Shown piece by piece: positions 49,017 through 61,664 of a stretch of DNA of 64,000 nt (its first letter is position 1; each line of letters opens with the position of its first letter). Source of the stretch: Bryopsis sp. KO-2023 (taxonomy: Eukaryota > Chlorophyta > Ulvophyceae > Bryopsidales > Bryopsidaceae). The notes below the pieces were generated by a model. That model had not been told where the DNA came from, made no database searches, and saw only the letters and a list, made by a program, of their open reading frames with translations. The stretch lies in assembly GCA_030272585.1 (NCBI GenBank), contig BSYQ01000007.1, positions 1,554,001 to 1,618,000 on the forward strand, in the 5' to 3' direction. A program made the position numbers and the translations under genes.

Positions 49017-52000
49017 CTACAATCTTGCAGATGGTGCCACCCCACTTTCAAGGGGTCGCCCCGAAGCCGCACATTCTGCAAGATACTGACAAGGCCGGAA
49101 ATAGCCGGCACATGATGGGAATCGGTCAGCGAGCTCATTCAACTTCTTGTTGATGTGCTCTGCCCCAACAAGATCAGCCCAGAAAATCAATCCACCCCGT
49201 GGTGTGGGGAAACCCATCCCAAGAATGGTCGCCACATCCAAATCGGCAGGTTTGTCCACCACACCTTCGGCAATCACCCGACATCCCTGCAAGTAGACGT
49301 ACAGAGGTCCAGCTCAGTCGATTGTCTTTCAGCAAACAAAAACACCAACCCGCAAACCATCGTTCCTGGCCAAATCGTCAATTCTTCTGCAAAGACCACC
49401 CCGAGTTTCATCCAGTCGGGGCATATTTGAATTCTATCTGCACTGGGCATACCTCGTTGACGACTGGGAAGAAAATGAACTCGATGATGTCTTGATCTGT
49501 CATCTTTGGTGGGGCCTGGCCTGGGACGCTCAATCCGGCTGCACGGCGAGATTCTTCGAGGATGGGCTCCAGCAACGGGTCCGGAACAGCCTTCCGGCCA
49601 TTCTCAAACTGACCGCCAAAAGAAACCATCAAATTCTCAACAAAGCCATATTCATCACTTGCCTCTTTCAACACTGCATAAAGGAAACAAAAAGCTACCC
49701 CCCCCCCCCCCCCCTTCTTTCCAAATAATTCGAAGACACTCTCATGAACACATGGGGGTGTGCTTAGACAAATCGTGGCCGTTCAATCAGAAATAAGTCG
49801 ATTTGTCTTACCTTGTAGAACCCCTTGCCAGTTTTTTCTCCGAGCCTCTTGTATTTGTTCATGAGAATCATGATTTGGGTGATGTAAACCCGTTCTGGGA
49901 AAGATTCGACAAAATTCTTTCCCACGTGCATCCCCACATCAGCACCAACCAGGTCGCTCAACCTATAAGGCATAGCGTTTATCATGACACGGTCAGTACG
50001 ATCCCCTCGATAATTCCAAAACGGGTTTTCATTTCCTCCCTATCCAAGAATAGAGCCGTTGGAGCTTCTTCAAATGCTCATGCTTGCGTGTCTTGCGTTT
50101 CTTGCGTTTGGCTGCCGATACCTGAATGGACCCACAGGCATTCCAAAGGAGCCGTGGATGGCCTTGTCAATTCGATATGGGTTCAGCCCGATGTCGACCA
50201 GAAGACAAGCGCCCATGGTGTATGGGAAGAAAACTCTGTTCACAGCGAAGCCAGTGCAGTTCCCGACGACCACGGGGGTTTTCTTGATCTGGCTTGCTAA
50301 GCCAAGAGTATCGAGCACCACCTGACAAATCACAGCCAGACGCCTGTTGCTTCTTGCAAACCGAAGATGAAACACCGACTGCACACGATGAATATATCCA
50401 ACCACCCAATCCCAGCAAGGTGCACCAAGATGACTTGACCATTCTCGGACACATTTCTGGAATGTGAAGGAAATTTTCCACCAGTGGAATCCATGAAACC
50501 ACCCTTTTTCCTTCTTTCCGATGCTTGAATTGGTTGCTGACCTGCTTCGACGTGTGCTCTGATCGAACGATTTCCAAAAGCGGCATCAAATGCGCCGGGC
50601 TGAAAAAGTGTGCACCCACTATCCTGTCCCCAGCCCTGGTCTTTTCGCCGATCACGTTGATATCTATTGTGGAGGTGTTGGTGGCCAGAATGCATTCCGC
50701 ATTGCATGCCTTTTCGAGATCCGCGAAAATCTTTTGCTTCAGGGGGATGACTTCGATCACGGCTTCTATGACCATATCCAAGGAGTGGAAATTATCGTAG
50801 CCCAGCACCCCAGTGACTCTAGAGAACACCGCATCTGCTTGAGACTGGGACATTCGAGATTTCTTCACTTGGCTCTGGACGTTGGATCGAATTCGATTCA
50901 AGCCATCCTGTAACAATGGAGAAACACCACATGTGAGTGTGTTTGCATGTCAGTGTTTTCGCTTTTTTACCTGGAATTTGAATGGGAGCAACAGGCTTTA
51001 TAGACTGTGGTGATATGAAATCGATCAGCATGCAGTCAGACCCCTCCACCCCCTTTTCAAGCATGATTCTGTTCTGATTGGCCGGAGCAATTACCGATTC
51101 CACAAATCACCTGCAGAAACTTTTCATTGATTTCCTTGAGCAGGACTTGGCATCCAGCCATCGCCAGCGATGTCGCAATCCCTGAGCCCATCAACCCTCC
51201 CCCCAAAACACCGACCCTGGTCATCGGCCGAGGTCTCAATCCAACGTCCGTTACCCCCTTCAGCCTCTTGGTCGACCGCATGGCGAAAAAGGTGTGAATC
51301 AAAGCTTTGTGAACATCTAGGGAGACGCTCGTATCGAATGCTTGTCGTTCCTGCCCAAAAACTCACAAAATCGATATGCACTTCCAGAAAAAACTGGCTC
51401 ATGTTTGGACAAACCCTGGAAGACACCGGCATCAATCATCCATGCGCCCAATGCAAAAACCGGACCACTCACCACCCGGAGCCCATCTTTTCCCCCGTGT
51501 TCGATTCCGTGCTGAATGGCATCAATGCACAGATGTGGGTGCTGAATACCAGGCGCCTGTTTCGTGGATTGAGCCCGAGCGATATCACAAATCGCCTGCA
51601 CTTCATTCAGCGGAGGAATCCTGTCGGTCCTGTACAGCGTCATGACTCTAGCTCGTCTCCCATCAGCCATCCCTAGGGCCAAATCACGGGCGGCATCCAT
51701 CAGCTTTTCTGGGGGAACGACTTCCTCCACCAACCCCAATTTCTTGGCTTCCGATCCTGAAACCGGCTTCGATGTCAGCATCATCTCTAAGCTCTTTGCC
51801 AACCCAACCAATCTTGGAAGGCGCTGGGTGCCCCCGAAGCCAGGGATGATGCCCAGCTGCAATTCCGGCAGACCGATCCGGGATTTGGGGGTGCACACCC
51901 GGGCATTACATGCAACCGATGCTTCGCACCCCCCTCCCAGAGCTATTCCATCAATGGCAGCCACGGTTGGTTTTGGGCCGGATTCAAGGAGATCACAGAA

Positions 52001-52413
52001 ATGCTCATTTACCCATCCACCGGCATTGGCGTCCCCTGACACGATGCCTCCTCCTTTTGACTCTCTGAACAACGACACATCGAATCCAGCACAAAATAAC
52101 CCATTCGCTCCCCTGAGGATGATGGCTTTGATGGAGGGGTTGCTCTGCGCTCGTTCAAGGTGGTAAAAAAGCCCGCCCAGCACTGGAAAACAGCATAAGA
52201 AACGCTCGTACAAAGAAGTTCCGAAAACTGCTGCATGCACACCCGTAACGAAAGAGGAATTTTCAGCGGATGCGTCTCCCAACCACACACAGCCAACGGT
52301 AACACACCCAATGGATGCAAGGCGTTCATTGGCGGGTTGTCGATAGTCACAACCGCCACTCCATCTCTATCGACCTCCATGGTCACTCGCGGATCCGATT
52401 TCGCAGCCGCCAT
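49017..52413 (-). CDS. MFP2: Peroxisomal multifunctional protein (enoyl-CoA hydratase / 3-hydroxyacyl-CoA dehydrogenase)
   Basis: Eight exons, phases consistent: 52308-52413, 51367-52182, 51111-51316, 50542-50907, 50122-50321, 49812-49962, 49453-49608 and 49017-49286; 756 residues (plant MFP2 about 725). The hydratase half shows ANGLFCAGFDVSLF, DGIALGGGCEASVACNARV and RIGLPELQLGIIPGFGGTQR with both catalytic glutamates. The dehydrogenase half has VGVLGGGLMGSGIATSLAM (NAD fold), VIEAVIEV, VGAHFFSPAHLMPLLEIVRS with the catalytic His, and PVVVGNCTGFAVNR. The C-terminal domain has ADLDVATILGMGFPTPRGGL. It ends PSARL, and ARL is a plausible PTS1 peroxisome signal. Role: middle steps of fatty-acid beta-oxidation. 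Exon 2 reads through a stretch (VVSGPVFALGAWMIDAGVF) longer than the family; a 58-base intron there is possible. The start codon fits MAAAKSDPRVTMEV. Confidence 0.95.
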
Positions 52414-52827
52414 CTTCTTGCGTGTCTTCACCAGTGCTCGCCTCGTCTGTTTTTTTTTTTTCCTCTTCGTCCGCTTTCGCTCCTCTCGTTTTCGTTCTGC
52501 GCTGGTGCACACGTGGGGTATTGCGTCACTGTGCGTAAGCAGCTGAAGCTACTGAGTAGTTGTTCGCAGCAGGTCCAACGATCGTTGTGTCATTGATTAG
52601 GGAGTTCCTGTGGTTGTGCTTGTGCTTGTGGTGAGGGAAGACAGAGGCGTCGCAGAAAAACGCCACTACAACTTCGACTGGAAAAGGGAAGCGAGCGTCA
52701 GGTACTGGATCTTTTCTCTGTGGGTGGGGAACCAAGGCTTGTTTTAGTGTGAGGGGAACGAGGGGGGAAAGCCAGCTATGTGGGAGGTGTTTCATTCTGT
52801 TGTTCGAGAAAGCCCGGTCGATATACA
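52414..52827. promoter_or_regulatory. Shared upstream region of the MFP and deubiquitinase genes
   Basis: The MFP and USP start codons face away from each other with 414 bases between them, so the two promoters must share this stretch. A pyrimidine run (tttttttttttcctcttcg) precedes the MFP start. No specific site is recognised. Confidence 0.4.
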
Positions 52828-55800
52828 ATGGTCACGATTTCATGCTGTCGTCTGTCGGCAGTGCGTGAAGACTATCCAGCCGAAGCCAAAAAAGAATTCC
52901 GCGTGGAGTGCAGCGTGACTTGTGCACGGTACGTAGCAATCGTGGCGAACAACGCGGAAACGAGCCAGGTATTTCCGACTGGACCTCCAGCCCCGTCGCT
53001 GATCCAGTTCGGGAGCCTGAACCTGGGGGAAGTGCCGCCCCACGTGCTTGCCTCTTCGACGCCTGGACAACCCGTAATTGCCCCCCAAAGAAGCGTGAGC
53101 TCTTATTCAGCGGCGAGTCAAGCAAATGCTGGACACCCCGGACACCAATTCAGACATGGGATGGTCCCCATGGCGAGTGGGAGTGGGATTCAGCCTGCAG
53201 TGCGAACAGCTCCTGTGATTGAGGGGGTCCTAGACCAACTACCTGCAAGTGGTGGCAGTTCTGGAGGGAAACAAGCTTCAGCCGGGAGTGTTGGGGTCCA
53301 AAAAAAGGCTATAGAGAGTCCTCCTAAAACAAATTCAGGAGCTAGCCAAGAAGTTAAATCTACGCCAGTGAGGGCACAGCAAGCCTCGATTAGAACACAC
53401 TCAGAAACGCAGGTTTCGAAACCAACAGTAGCGGATAGCAAACAGGCAAAAGAAAGCGATAAGGAGAATGGGAGTGGGAGTGGGAGTGGGAAGCCCAAAG
53501 TGGTGGTGGCTCTGCCTGGCCGGCCACCTCCTGAGAAATCCAGAAAGGGTAACTGGGCGAGGGTCGCTTCGAGGCCGAAAGTGGTGCATTACACCACCGA
53601 GGCTGCAGGCAGTTTCAGACCGAAAAAGGATTTGAGCTTGGCGGGGGCAAATGGCACGACCAATTTTTTGGACCCGTCTGGCTGGGGCACGGCGGTTCAT
53701 CAACCTGCACAACCCACGGGCGCGAATCCAGTGACCCCCCCACCCCCGCCCCCTCTTCCTGCTCCGCCCCACCATGGATCGGGCCGAGCTTCTCCAAGCT
53801 TGCCTGATAGTGATGGTGGTAGTCATTACAACCAAATGAGTCATACTGGTGGAAACATGGGCTGGGGTGGTGGATCTCAAAGCGCCGCAGGGTATCCAAG
53901 GAATTATGGGAATGGTTATGCGGAGTTTGATGGCTATGGGCACGATCCTCGGTGGGGTGAAGGAAATCATCCGCATGCATACATGCCACCTCATGGGGGG
54001 CATCCAGCGCCCAGGCCACCAGGATCAATGAAGCTAAGTGCGGCAGCACCGTCTTACGTTCCACCATCAGCAAACGTGCCACCCCAAAAGCCTGTTGTGA
54101 ATAGCTCAGGACCTCAAATCGTCAAGGCAGAAATCCCGAATATGGGGGCTGGTGGAGGTATCAGCACGCCAACACGAGGAAATGATGCAGGTTACAACCC
54201 ATGGGGCCAGGGAGCGCCACAGTCACCTGCTGGACGGACCGACCATTGGCAAGGGCAGCATGGTGGTGGTGTGCCCCACTATCCCACTGATCATGCAGGG
54301 AACAGGCTAGGGGGTGCCGCTGTGGCTGTCCATCAAGGGCATCACGGGCAGGGTTACGCTGCCAAGCCACCCGTGGAGGGGGAGGCTTGTGAAAAGGTTT
54401 CTATGATGGGGAGTGTCGACAATGCTTCCGTGGCATCTGGGGGATCGAGGAGCTCCAGACATCCCCACCAGAAGTCCAGAAAGCAAAGTGCAGAGAGCAG
54501 TGTGACGGAACCCAACCCCCATGTGGTGCTGGATGTCTATGACTCCGTCTCAAATCACATGCATGACGACAGCGGTCCGCCACCCATGTCTGGCGGGTAC
54601 AGCCCTCTTCCTCGTAATGCTTCTCCACATCCTCCAACCAATGGGGAATATGAGCACCCAGGTCCAGGGGTTGGCGGAGCTGAAGCGAGTGGATCGAGCG
54701 TCGTGGAGAGTGTCTTTGTCAAACCGGTGGTTTCTAAGAGGGCGATCGAAATCCTTACAGAGTTGTGTTCGTCGGGGATAATGACGGAAAGCAGGTTTCT
54801 GGAGCAAGGCATCACGAATTTGGGGAATACTTGTTTTTTGGGGAGTGCGGTTCAACTCTTGCTGGGAAGTGGGCTCTTCTGTGCATTGTTGGTTCGGTTG
54901 GCGGGGGTCAAAGACCATCTGAATGACAAGCGCTTGCCGACGCTGTGTGCCTTGGGGCAGCTGGCCAGAAAGTTGACCGAGAGGAAGGGAACTGATTCAA
55001 CGAATGCGAAATCGGTGAGCACCGGCAGTGTTGCTTTTTTTCCATGAGGAGCATCAGAAACTTGTCATTGTGTTGTGATGTATTGTCGGCACCTTTTTTT
55101 TTTGGTCAACCGTTTTGAAAAAGTAATGGATTTCTGGATCGCATTTTTTCGTGATAAAAATATAAAGAAAAAGAAAAGGATAACACGTGTTTTGTACAAT
55201 GATTGGGGTAAAAGGTACTTTTCCTATTTAAAAAGAAAAGAGGTGCTTGGTTGGGAAACACTGGGGGCTGCCAAATATATGATTATTTGTGTATGGAAAA
55301 AAAAAAAAAGTTTTTAAAGTGTGAGATGGTTTTCATTTTGAAATGTCAGGGAATGAATGTTGGGGCCGTGATGGGGCGAAGGCTGGACCCGATTGTGCCG
55401 AAAATGTTGTCGCCCGTGCTGGAAGGGTTTCAACAAACATTGGGTGGATACAGAGGAAGGCCAGAGGAGCAGGATGCCCAGGAATTCCTGCTGTATCTGT
55501 TGGATAAAATCGAGAGCGAAATTCTTTTGGTGAAACAAGAGTTTCAGGGGATGGAGGGTGAGCGCAAGAATACACCAATTTTTGTTAAAAATTCCAAAAA
55601 GAATTTTGTCATTTTCTTGATTTTTTTAATTTTTTTTGATGTTTTGGAATTCATATGGGGTTCCAGAATACGGGAAAAATTGAGTTCTGGAACCCCCTAC
55701 CTCAATTTTTCCTCTTTTGAAATATATGTATCCATTTTTTTTGGCGGCGGAGCAAGGAAGGGGGGTGGGGTGGGGAGCTGCCTGAGTGCATATCATATCA

Positions 55801-57079
55801 TTCTTGTTCCATAATTCTTGAAAACAATAATGATTGTATTGGGCCATATTTTCTTTTTTTTCCCAAACAGTGGAGGAGGAGGAACAGGATGCGGACGATT
55901 CAGAGGGTTGGTTTGTGGCCGGTCGAAACAACAAGGCCTCCATAAGGCGGACGGCTGGGAGCACTCACTCGACCATCTTGTCGGCTTTGTTCTGTGGAAC
56001 GATTCAAAGTCAGGTTCGGGTGAAAGGCAAGGTGCCCTCCGTCACCTCCCACAGATTCAATGCCCTTGACTTGGACATCGGAGACGATAAAGTGAAAAGT
56101 GTGGATGATGCGCTCAGGCTATACACGGGAAAGGACTTCATTTCAGGTCCGGTCGTGGAGAGCTGTTGTTATTCTTCATCACTAAATTTTGAGCGTAAAG
56201 TTTGTCAATTTTAATTATTATTTGAAAATTTTGTCAATTTTAATTATTGTGTGAAAATTTTGTCAATTTTAATTATTGTGGGAAAATTTTGTCAATTTTA
56301 ATTATTGTGAGAAAATTTTGTCAATTTAATTGTTGTGAAAATTTTATCAATTTTAATTATTGTTTAAAAGAGTTTTTGAAGGTGGGGTCTTGAAGAGAGG
56401 AAGTCGGCCAAAGCAAAGAAAAAAAAATCGATTTGTTTGATTTTCTTTTTGGTCGATGGTTCAGATTATAGAGTGGAGGGGTCCAATCAGCCGGTGACGG
56501 CCGAGAAATTCAACCTTCTGTGTGGCCTGCCGCCTGTGCTGCTTGTGTCCCTGAAGCGATATGTTTTCACCGCCAGCGGGATGGAAAAAATTCAGAAAAG
56601 GATTAGGTTTGCCAAAACGTTGGAGATTCCTGGGAAATTCATGGCGGAGGGTCGACAGGGGGCTCAATATGAATTGATAGCAACCTGCAGTCACCATGGC
56701 CAAGGATATGGAGGTAACAACTCAAATTTTGAAAGCAAAAAAACATGCCGATATGCTGTCGGTGATAGGTTGGTTTTTGTTCTGGGTGGAGGCATGCCCA
56801 TGAAAAAGGGAAGAGTTTTTACTGCGTCAATCATTTTCGTTTTGGAAAAAACAGTTTTTATTGTTTTTTTAACGCTTTTTCATTCTGTTTTCAGGGGATC
56901 ATTACACAACAAAGGTTCTCCAGCCAAACAATTGCTGGGTACATTTTAATGATTCCACATACAGGCCAGTGAAGGGGCAGGAGGTTGCAAACGATACCCC
57001 CTACCTGATGCTGTACAGAAAAGTCAACAGAACCCACTCACAGCAACAGCAATCCCATCACCACCACCGCAGCCATTAG
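52828..57079 (+). CDS. Ubiquitin-specific protease, USP10/UBP24-like
   Basis: Exons 52828-55014, 55350-55557, 55871-56146, 56465-56713 and 56895-57079 (TAG) give 1034 residues with agreeing phases. Residues 1 to about 660 are low-complexity, rich in Gly, Pro, Ser, His (TPPPPPPLPAPPHH, GNGYAEFDGYGH), likely disordered and used for partners. The peptidase C19 domain fills the rest: Cys box GITNLGNTCFLGSAVQLLL, RPEEQDAQEFLLYLLDKIES, HSTILSALFCGTIQSQVRV, the substrate-binding LPPVLLVSLKRYVF, and the His box GGDHYTTKVL with CWVHFNDSTYRPV. The usual QQDAxEF becomes EQDAQEF, as in the USP10 group. It ends in SHHHHRSH. Role: removal of ubiquitin from proteins. The start at 52828 is the first ATG; an upstream frame from a GTG is ignored. 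Confidence 0.93.
56201..56363. repeat. AT-rich minisatellite, six copies of about 29 bp
   Basis: Six tandem units of the form TTGTCAATTTTAATTATTGT plus gGAAAATT, differing by one to three bases each, lie in the intron between USP exons 3 and 4. The last copies carry small deletions. Confidence 0.9.
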
Positions 57080-58483
57080 TTCTCTTTTATATTGATTCTT
57101 ATTTTTAGCTGGTTTGTTGTGGAGTGAGGTTTATGTGACGACCAAAAGACCCTACCAACAAAAAATTGGAAAAAGCAAAATAAGCAGAAAAAATGGGTCA
57201 GAGTGATAGATTTGATTACATTTTTTTTTTTAATTCGAAAAAGGAGGAAGGGGGGGGGGAGGAAAACAAAGCAAAACAAGAGGAAGTTACATTTTTGTTT
57301 GAATGTCGAAAGGGGATGATGTCGAAAGGGAAGCAAAAAAAGAATGGTATATGGTCAAGATGAAAAAGGGAGGGGGGGAAAAAAAACTAGTTCCATCAAA
57401 AATGGACGAGGTAAAAGGGGGGTTGCGAAAAAGGGAGGGGATGCAATTTGACCAACTGGGTTGGTTGGTTTTTCTTAACAAAAGGGGGTGGGGGAAGAAA
57501 CATGAGGCAATATAACGTTCAAATTGATGACAGGTAGTGACGGGGGGTTTTTTCTCTTTTTTTTCCAGTCTGTGTGGGGTCATTGTTCAAACAAAAAAAA
57601 GGAGAGGGGAATGTTTTTCTTTCTGGGCAAAAGAATGAAAAGAGGAAAGTGGAGTGATTTTATATATACGGTTATTTTTTTGCCTTTTCTTTTTTTCTTT
57701 AATTACTGGTGGAGAGAGAGCTTGAAATGAGAAACAGATGTATGGCTTTCTAACTGGGCTAAAAAAAAGAAAGTGACAGAAGGAGGAATTTTAATCACCT
57801 CCCCTTCTTGGTGCTAGGTGGTTTCGAGGGCTTGGACTTTTACTCATAACATTTCACTTCTTTTTTTCCCCTTCTTTTGTTGTTTTTTTTGTTTGTTTGG
57901 TTGTTTTTTTTACCTAGATCATTGTGGGGTTGGAAGTGTTAATAGATGTTCGATTGGTGCTCAACAGAGTTGTTCGGGTGACCTGATTTGATTGACTAAA
58001 GATTTGATCGCATGTTGTAAACACTTTGATGCTTTGTCAAAACCCCTTTCGTTTTTTAGGTTGCTTGCAAATGTCACCCTTTTTTTTTCTGATAGCACAA
58101 AAAGACTTCACCTCTTCACTCCACTCTTTCTATTTCACCTCTGATTCACATCAACCTGCGTTTTTGGTTTTCGACCCCTTATTGTCATAATATAATATGT
58201 TTGAAATTCAAACTTTGAATAGCCTTTGATTGGTAAAAAATCCTTCTAATTGAACAGGGGGAAAACTCTCACCAAGTATGCACACATCAAAAACCTCAAA
58301 AAAATGCTGAGGATTCCCCAAACAAAACCTTCTTACTACTGAGAAGGTCTTCATGAACATTAGTCAGGCCACGAGTGCCACTCATGGGGTTTTACTTTCT
58401 TCAACCCCCCCCCAAAAAAAAAGAAAAAGAAACAGGGTCATTGCATATTGGACGATGACACCCAACTGAAAACAACACCACCA
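57080..58483. other. 3' flank of the deubiquitinase gene and remnant of repeat-unit end
   Basis: 57080-57780 is purine-rich with long A and G runs, as after other plus-strand genes here. At about 58330-58450 the sequence aacattagtcaggccacgag followed by a C-run/A-run and gggtcattgc resembles the right end of repeat unit 1 (6868-6985), so a third copy of the unit end abuts unit 2. No gene is seen. Confidence 0.5.
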
Positions 58484-59721
58484 TTGTTTTTCTCCTGATT
58501 GAGCCCAATTGACTCTCTCCAAATCACCCTGCCAATCACCAAATAAATTAACTAATCAGCATTCGAAACTCTCCTTGGTCAACTATGCACATCCTCAGAT
58601 TTCACCTGGGTGCTTGTATCATGTTCTTCGTAACAAAAAATAGATAGATTTTCACTTTTCATCGGAGGTGGACCATTGTTACCTAATCGAATGATCTGAA
58701 TTCGTCTTGTCATCTTATATTCGAATTAGCCTCTAATTGGCTTGATTAACAATAAAATGTGATTTTGCATGCAATGTTATGAACATTGTTTGGGAAATCA
58801 TCGGCTCATCTGGTCCTCACCTTATGAACAGGTATGACAGACATGGGACACATTGGCACTCAATTGACATTGTCCCTGTTCCAATTTTCTCTCCCCCAAT
58901 ATCAACAAACGCAATTGATTTCATCATGAAGGCACTCAAGAGGCTGAATTCAGCATTTTCCCTGTACAAGTCAGCAACCACAATAAATGAGATTCATCTC
59001 AGCCTGCAAAGGCTTGGCTCCAAAATGAACGTTACTCACCTAGGGGAAACAGCCCTGTACATTTTACTGTACAGAGTGTACAGATTCAAAAATTCACTCA
59101 ATGCAATCCACCTGTTGTTTTTATCACTTGCTCCAAACTATATATCAACACTGAGCTGAAGCTCTTGATTTTGTGTTCAAGCGAAACCCAATAAATCATT
59201 ATAAATAATGAAAGTCGACACCACAGCAGGCAGTACTCACCAACATGAAAACAGTTGTCCATATCGGGGGGAGATCAGCGATCGTTCCACCCAATTCTGC
59301 ACACATCTCCTTTGCCGTATCGCCAAAATATTGCTTGTGCCATGAATACAATCCTCCTGATGATTTTTCAGGTAATATGCACTTTCTTTGTAGATAAACA
59401 AATGAAAACAAATATGACTGATCATGATTGGCTCCTCCTCCCTTGTAGGACCCAACCTCCACCAACGATTCCATAATCACCACCTGGCAAACTTGGTACT
59501 GCTGCCACCACCCATCTCTCCTCAAATTGCTTCACAAGTGGCTCCACCTCCACCATATTACTTTTTTTTTGTTCCTCCTATTGATTTTGAATATTTCTTC
59601 CCTCTTGAGTATCTGTCATTTTTTGTTTCTCCTTGATTATGTTTCCCTCCAACATAGTCTGACAATAAGAAATTGAGTCCCCACCTACCCCAAACAGTTT
59701 TTGAAAATAAGATATTGCAAT

Positions 59722-59932
59722 CCCAACCTATCCCCATTTTCTTTTTTTTGCTTTTATAATTTTTTTTCAGCCTTGGCTGAGTTTCCCCACCTATCCCCAT
59801 TATTTTTTTTTTTTGCTTTTATAAGTTTTTTTCAGCCCTGGCTGAATTTCCCTACCTATCCCCATTTTTTTTTTTTTTTGCTTTTATAATTTTTTTTTCA
59901 GCCTTGGCTGAATTTCCCCACCTACCCCAAAC
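59722..59932. repeat. Tandem repeat with CAGCC/GGCTG hairpins, unit 2 copy
   Basis: Three copies of the block seen at 4194-4412: T-run, CAGCCTTGGCTG-like inverted repeat, TTTCCCCACCTATCCCCA. Like its partner it directly follows the stop codon of a tail-anchored gene. Confidence 0.75.
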
Positions 59933-59965
59933 AGATATCAAGAGAAAAAAAAAAAAAAAACAGTT

Positions 59966-61257
59966 TCAAAGTTTTTTGATAGCGAACATGACGATGCCTA
60001 TGATAGCAACGCCATGCACCCAACTATTTCTCCACCACTTCGTTGTCCCCTGGACCCCTCCACTCTCAGCATCAAGCAGAGAGGACCCAGCAGAGCGATT
60101 AGGCTTCACGCTCTCTGCTTTCTCCACCTCCAGGGTTTCGCCGACTTGTGGCAATCCCTCCAAGCTCCCACCCTCCCCACCGACAGCCATGATACTGGAC
60201 CTGGAAGCCATCGCATCATTTTCCACCTCATCCAACCGACGATTTGCTGAATGTAGCCGATTCTCGACATCAGCTCTCTCAATCTCACTCCTCTCCAGGG
60301 CCTCCTCCAGAGCACGGATGTCTGACTTGGCCACATGAAGCTGGGTCCGGAGGTCTTCAATGGTGGATCCCAGGTTGTGGTTTTGGAGGATGCCCTGGTT
60401 CAGGCTCTTCCATAGCTCCATCACCTCCGTGTCCAGCTCCTCCTTCGAAACCTGTAGCATTTTAAGAGGAGAAAAGGGTCATGCAACCAAGAACACACCC
60501 AAATACCAGAAAAAAGGAGCAACACAACAAAGAATGAAGCCAAGTTATCAGAAAGAATTTGCTTCCTTACCTTCAGGCCTTCCACAGTCTCGTGGAGCCT
60601 CCTGTTCTCCGATCGAGATTCCTCCAGCTGCGTGTGGAGGAACCTGATCTCCTCCTCGGGCTGAGACTGGGTTTCGAGGAAGGCTTGTGGCTTGTTGGGG
60701 GGCTGCGCACCTGCGTCAAGGATTGACGACAGGTTCAGGACGGGAACGTGTCGCGGCCGCCTGAAGGTCCGCATTGTCTCGAGTGCTGACGGCAGTTCCG
60801 TGTCATCGACGCTGTGGTCGAAGAACTGGCCAGCACCCAAGTACACGTCGTCGTCCTCACTGAACTCCCCTCTCGCGGTTTCGTAGGAGTCGCTCAGGTC
60901 ATCCAGTTGGCGCATCTAAAAAACGGTGGCAAGGAAATAAACATGCATGCACCAGCACCCACAGCACCCACAGGGAGTCTTCCCAGCCAAGCAAAACCGT
61001 GGCAAAAGAAGAATAATTCCTCCCAAAAGAACGACAGGGTAACACGGCGTCCTCCAAATCGTGCGAGTGATTTTGAAAGAAACGAAATTAACAATCGCCG
61101 ACTTTGGCGCGAGAACTGGCAGCCAGGAGACGCTCGTCGAAACGAAGTAGTGTCCAAAACAACGATAGGAACTCCAAATCAACAAAATAACGACAAGAAA
61201 ACCTTGAAGGAATCAATTGTAGAACCAAGAGCGACACGATAGACCCACCAGTGCCAT
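59966..61257 (-). CDS. Coiled-coil tail-anchored membrane protein, copy 2
   Basis: Exons 60571-60915 and 59966-60451 have exactly the lengths of copy 1 (345 and 486 bases) and join in the same phase. A tiny first exon at 61249-61257 (Met-Ala-Leu, donor GTGGGT) parallels copy 1; alternatively translation starts at the ATG at 60915 (MRQLDDLSDSYETARGEF), which copy 1 lacks. By eye the second exon is roughly 85 percent identical to copy 1, with changes such as ALQGALEKSEADR to ALEEALERSEIER. The C-terminal span (VHGVAIIGIVMFAI) and final KKL are kept. An intact frame in both copies suggests that both are, or recently were, under selection. Function unknown. Confidence 0.75.
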
Positions 61258-61664
61258 GCTTTCCACCTCCGCGCGTTCGAAAAAGACTTTTGTCGGCAGA
61301 AAAGGTGACGACAACAGGTCTCAGTTGCTTGGTTCAGTGCAAGCAAAACGAACGAGCAGAGTATTCGTTTTGTAGAGGTTTCACTTGCCAGTTTCTAGTC
61401 ACCGCCAAGTGGGCCCTGTCTCACAAGACGATTAGTCAGTACCTGGAAGTTCACGGTTGAGATGTACCCAGAGCAATACATTACATTGGACAATATAATA
61501 TGACTAATTGAACCATGTAATCCTGTTTCTGATTAGTCATCTGGAATTCTCTCGAAGACGCATCGCCAAAGAGTGGTGGAACGACAATTTCCTTTCGTCT
61601 GGTCGATTCTTGATACTTTTTTTCTGTCAGACACCTAGTAGTAACACCCAAAAAAATGTGGCAC

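Noticed and set aside
51420-51475. A 58-base intron inside MFP exon 2
   Set aside because: Too short to accept without RNA evidence; the frame reads through, so one exon was kept and the option noted.
53401-54918. Long minus-strand frames within the deubiquitinase N-terminal exon
   Set aside because: They are the complement of a GC-rich low-complexity coding exon that continues in frame into the peptidase domain.
58779-59159. 126-codon plus-strand frame in unit 2
   Set aside because: The unit 1 counterpart is broken by a small deletion and the protein shows no known features.
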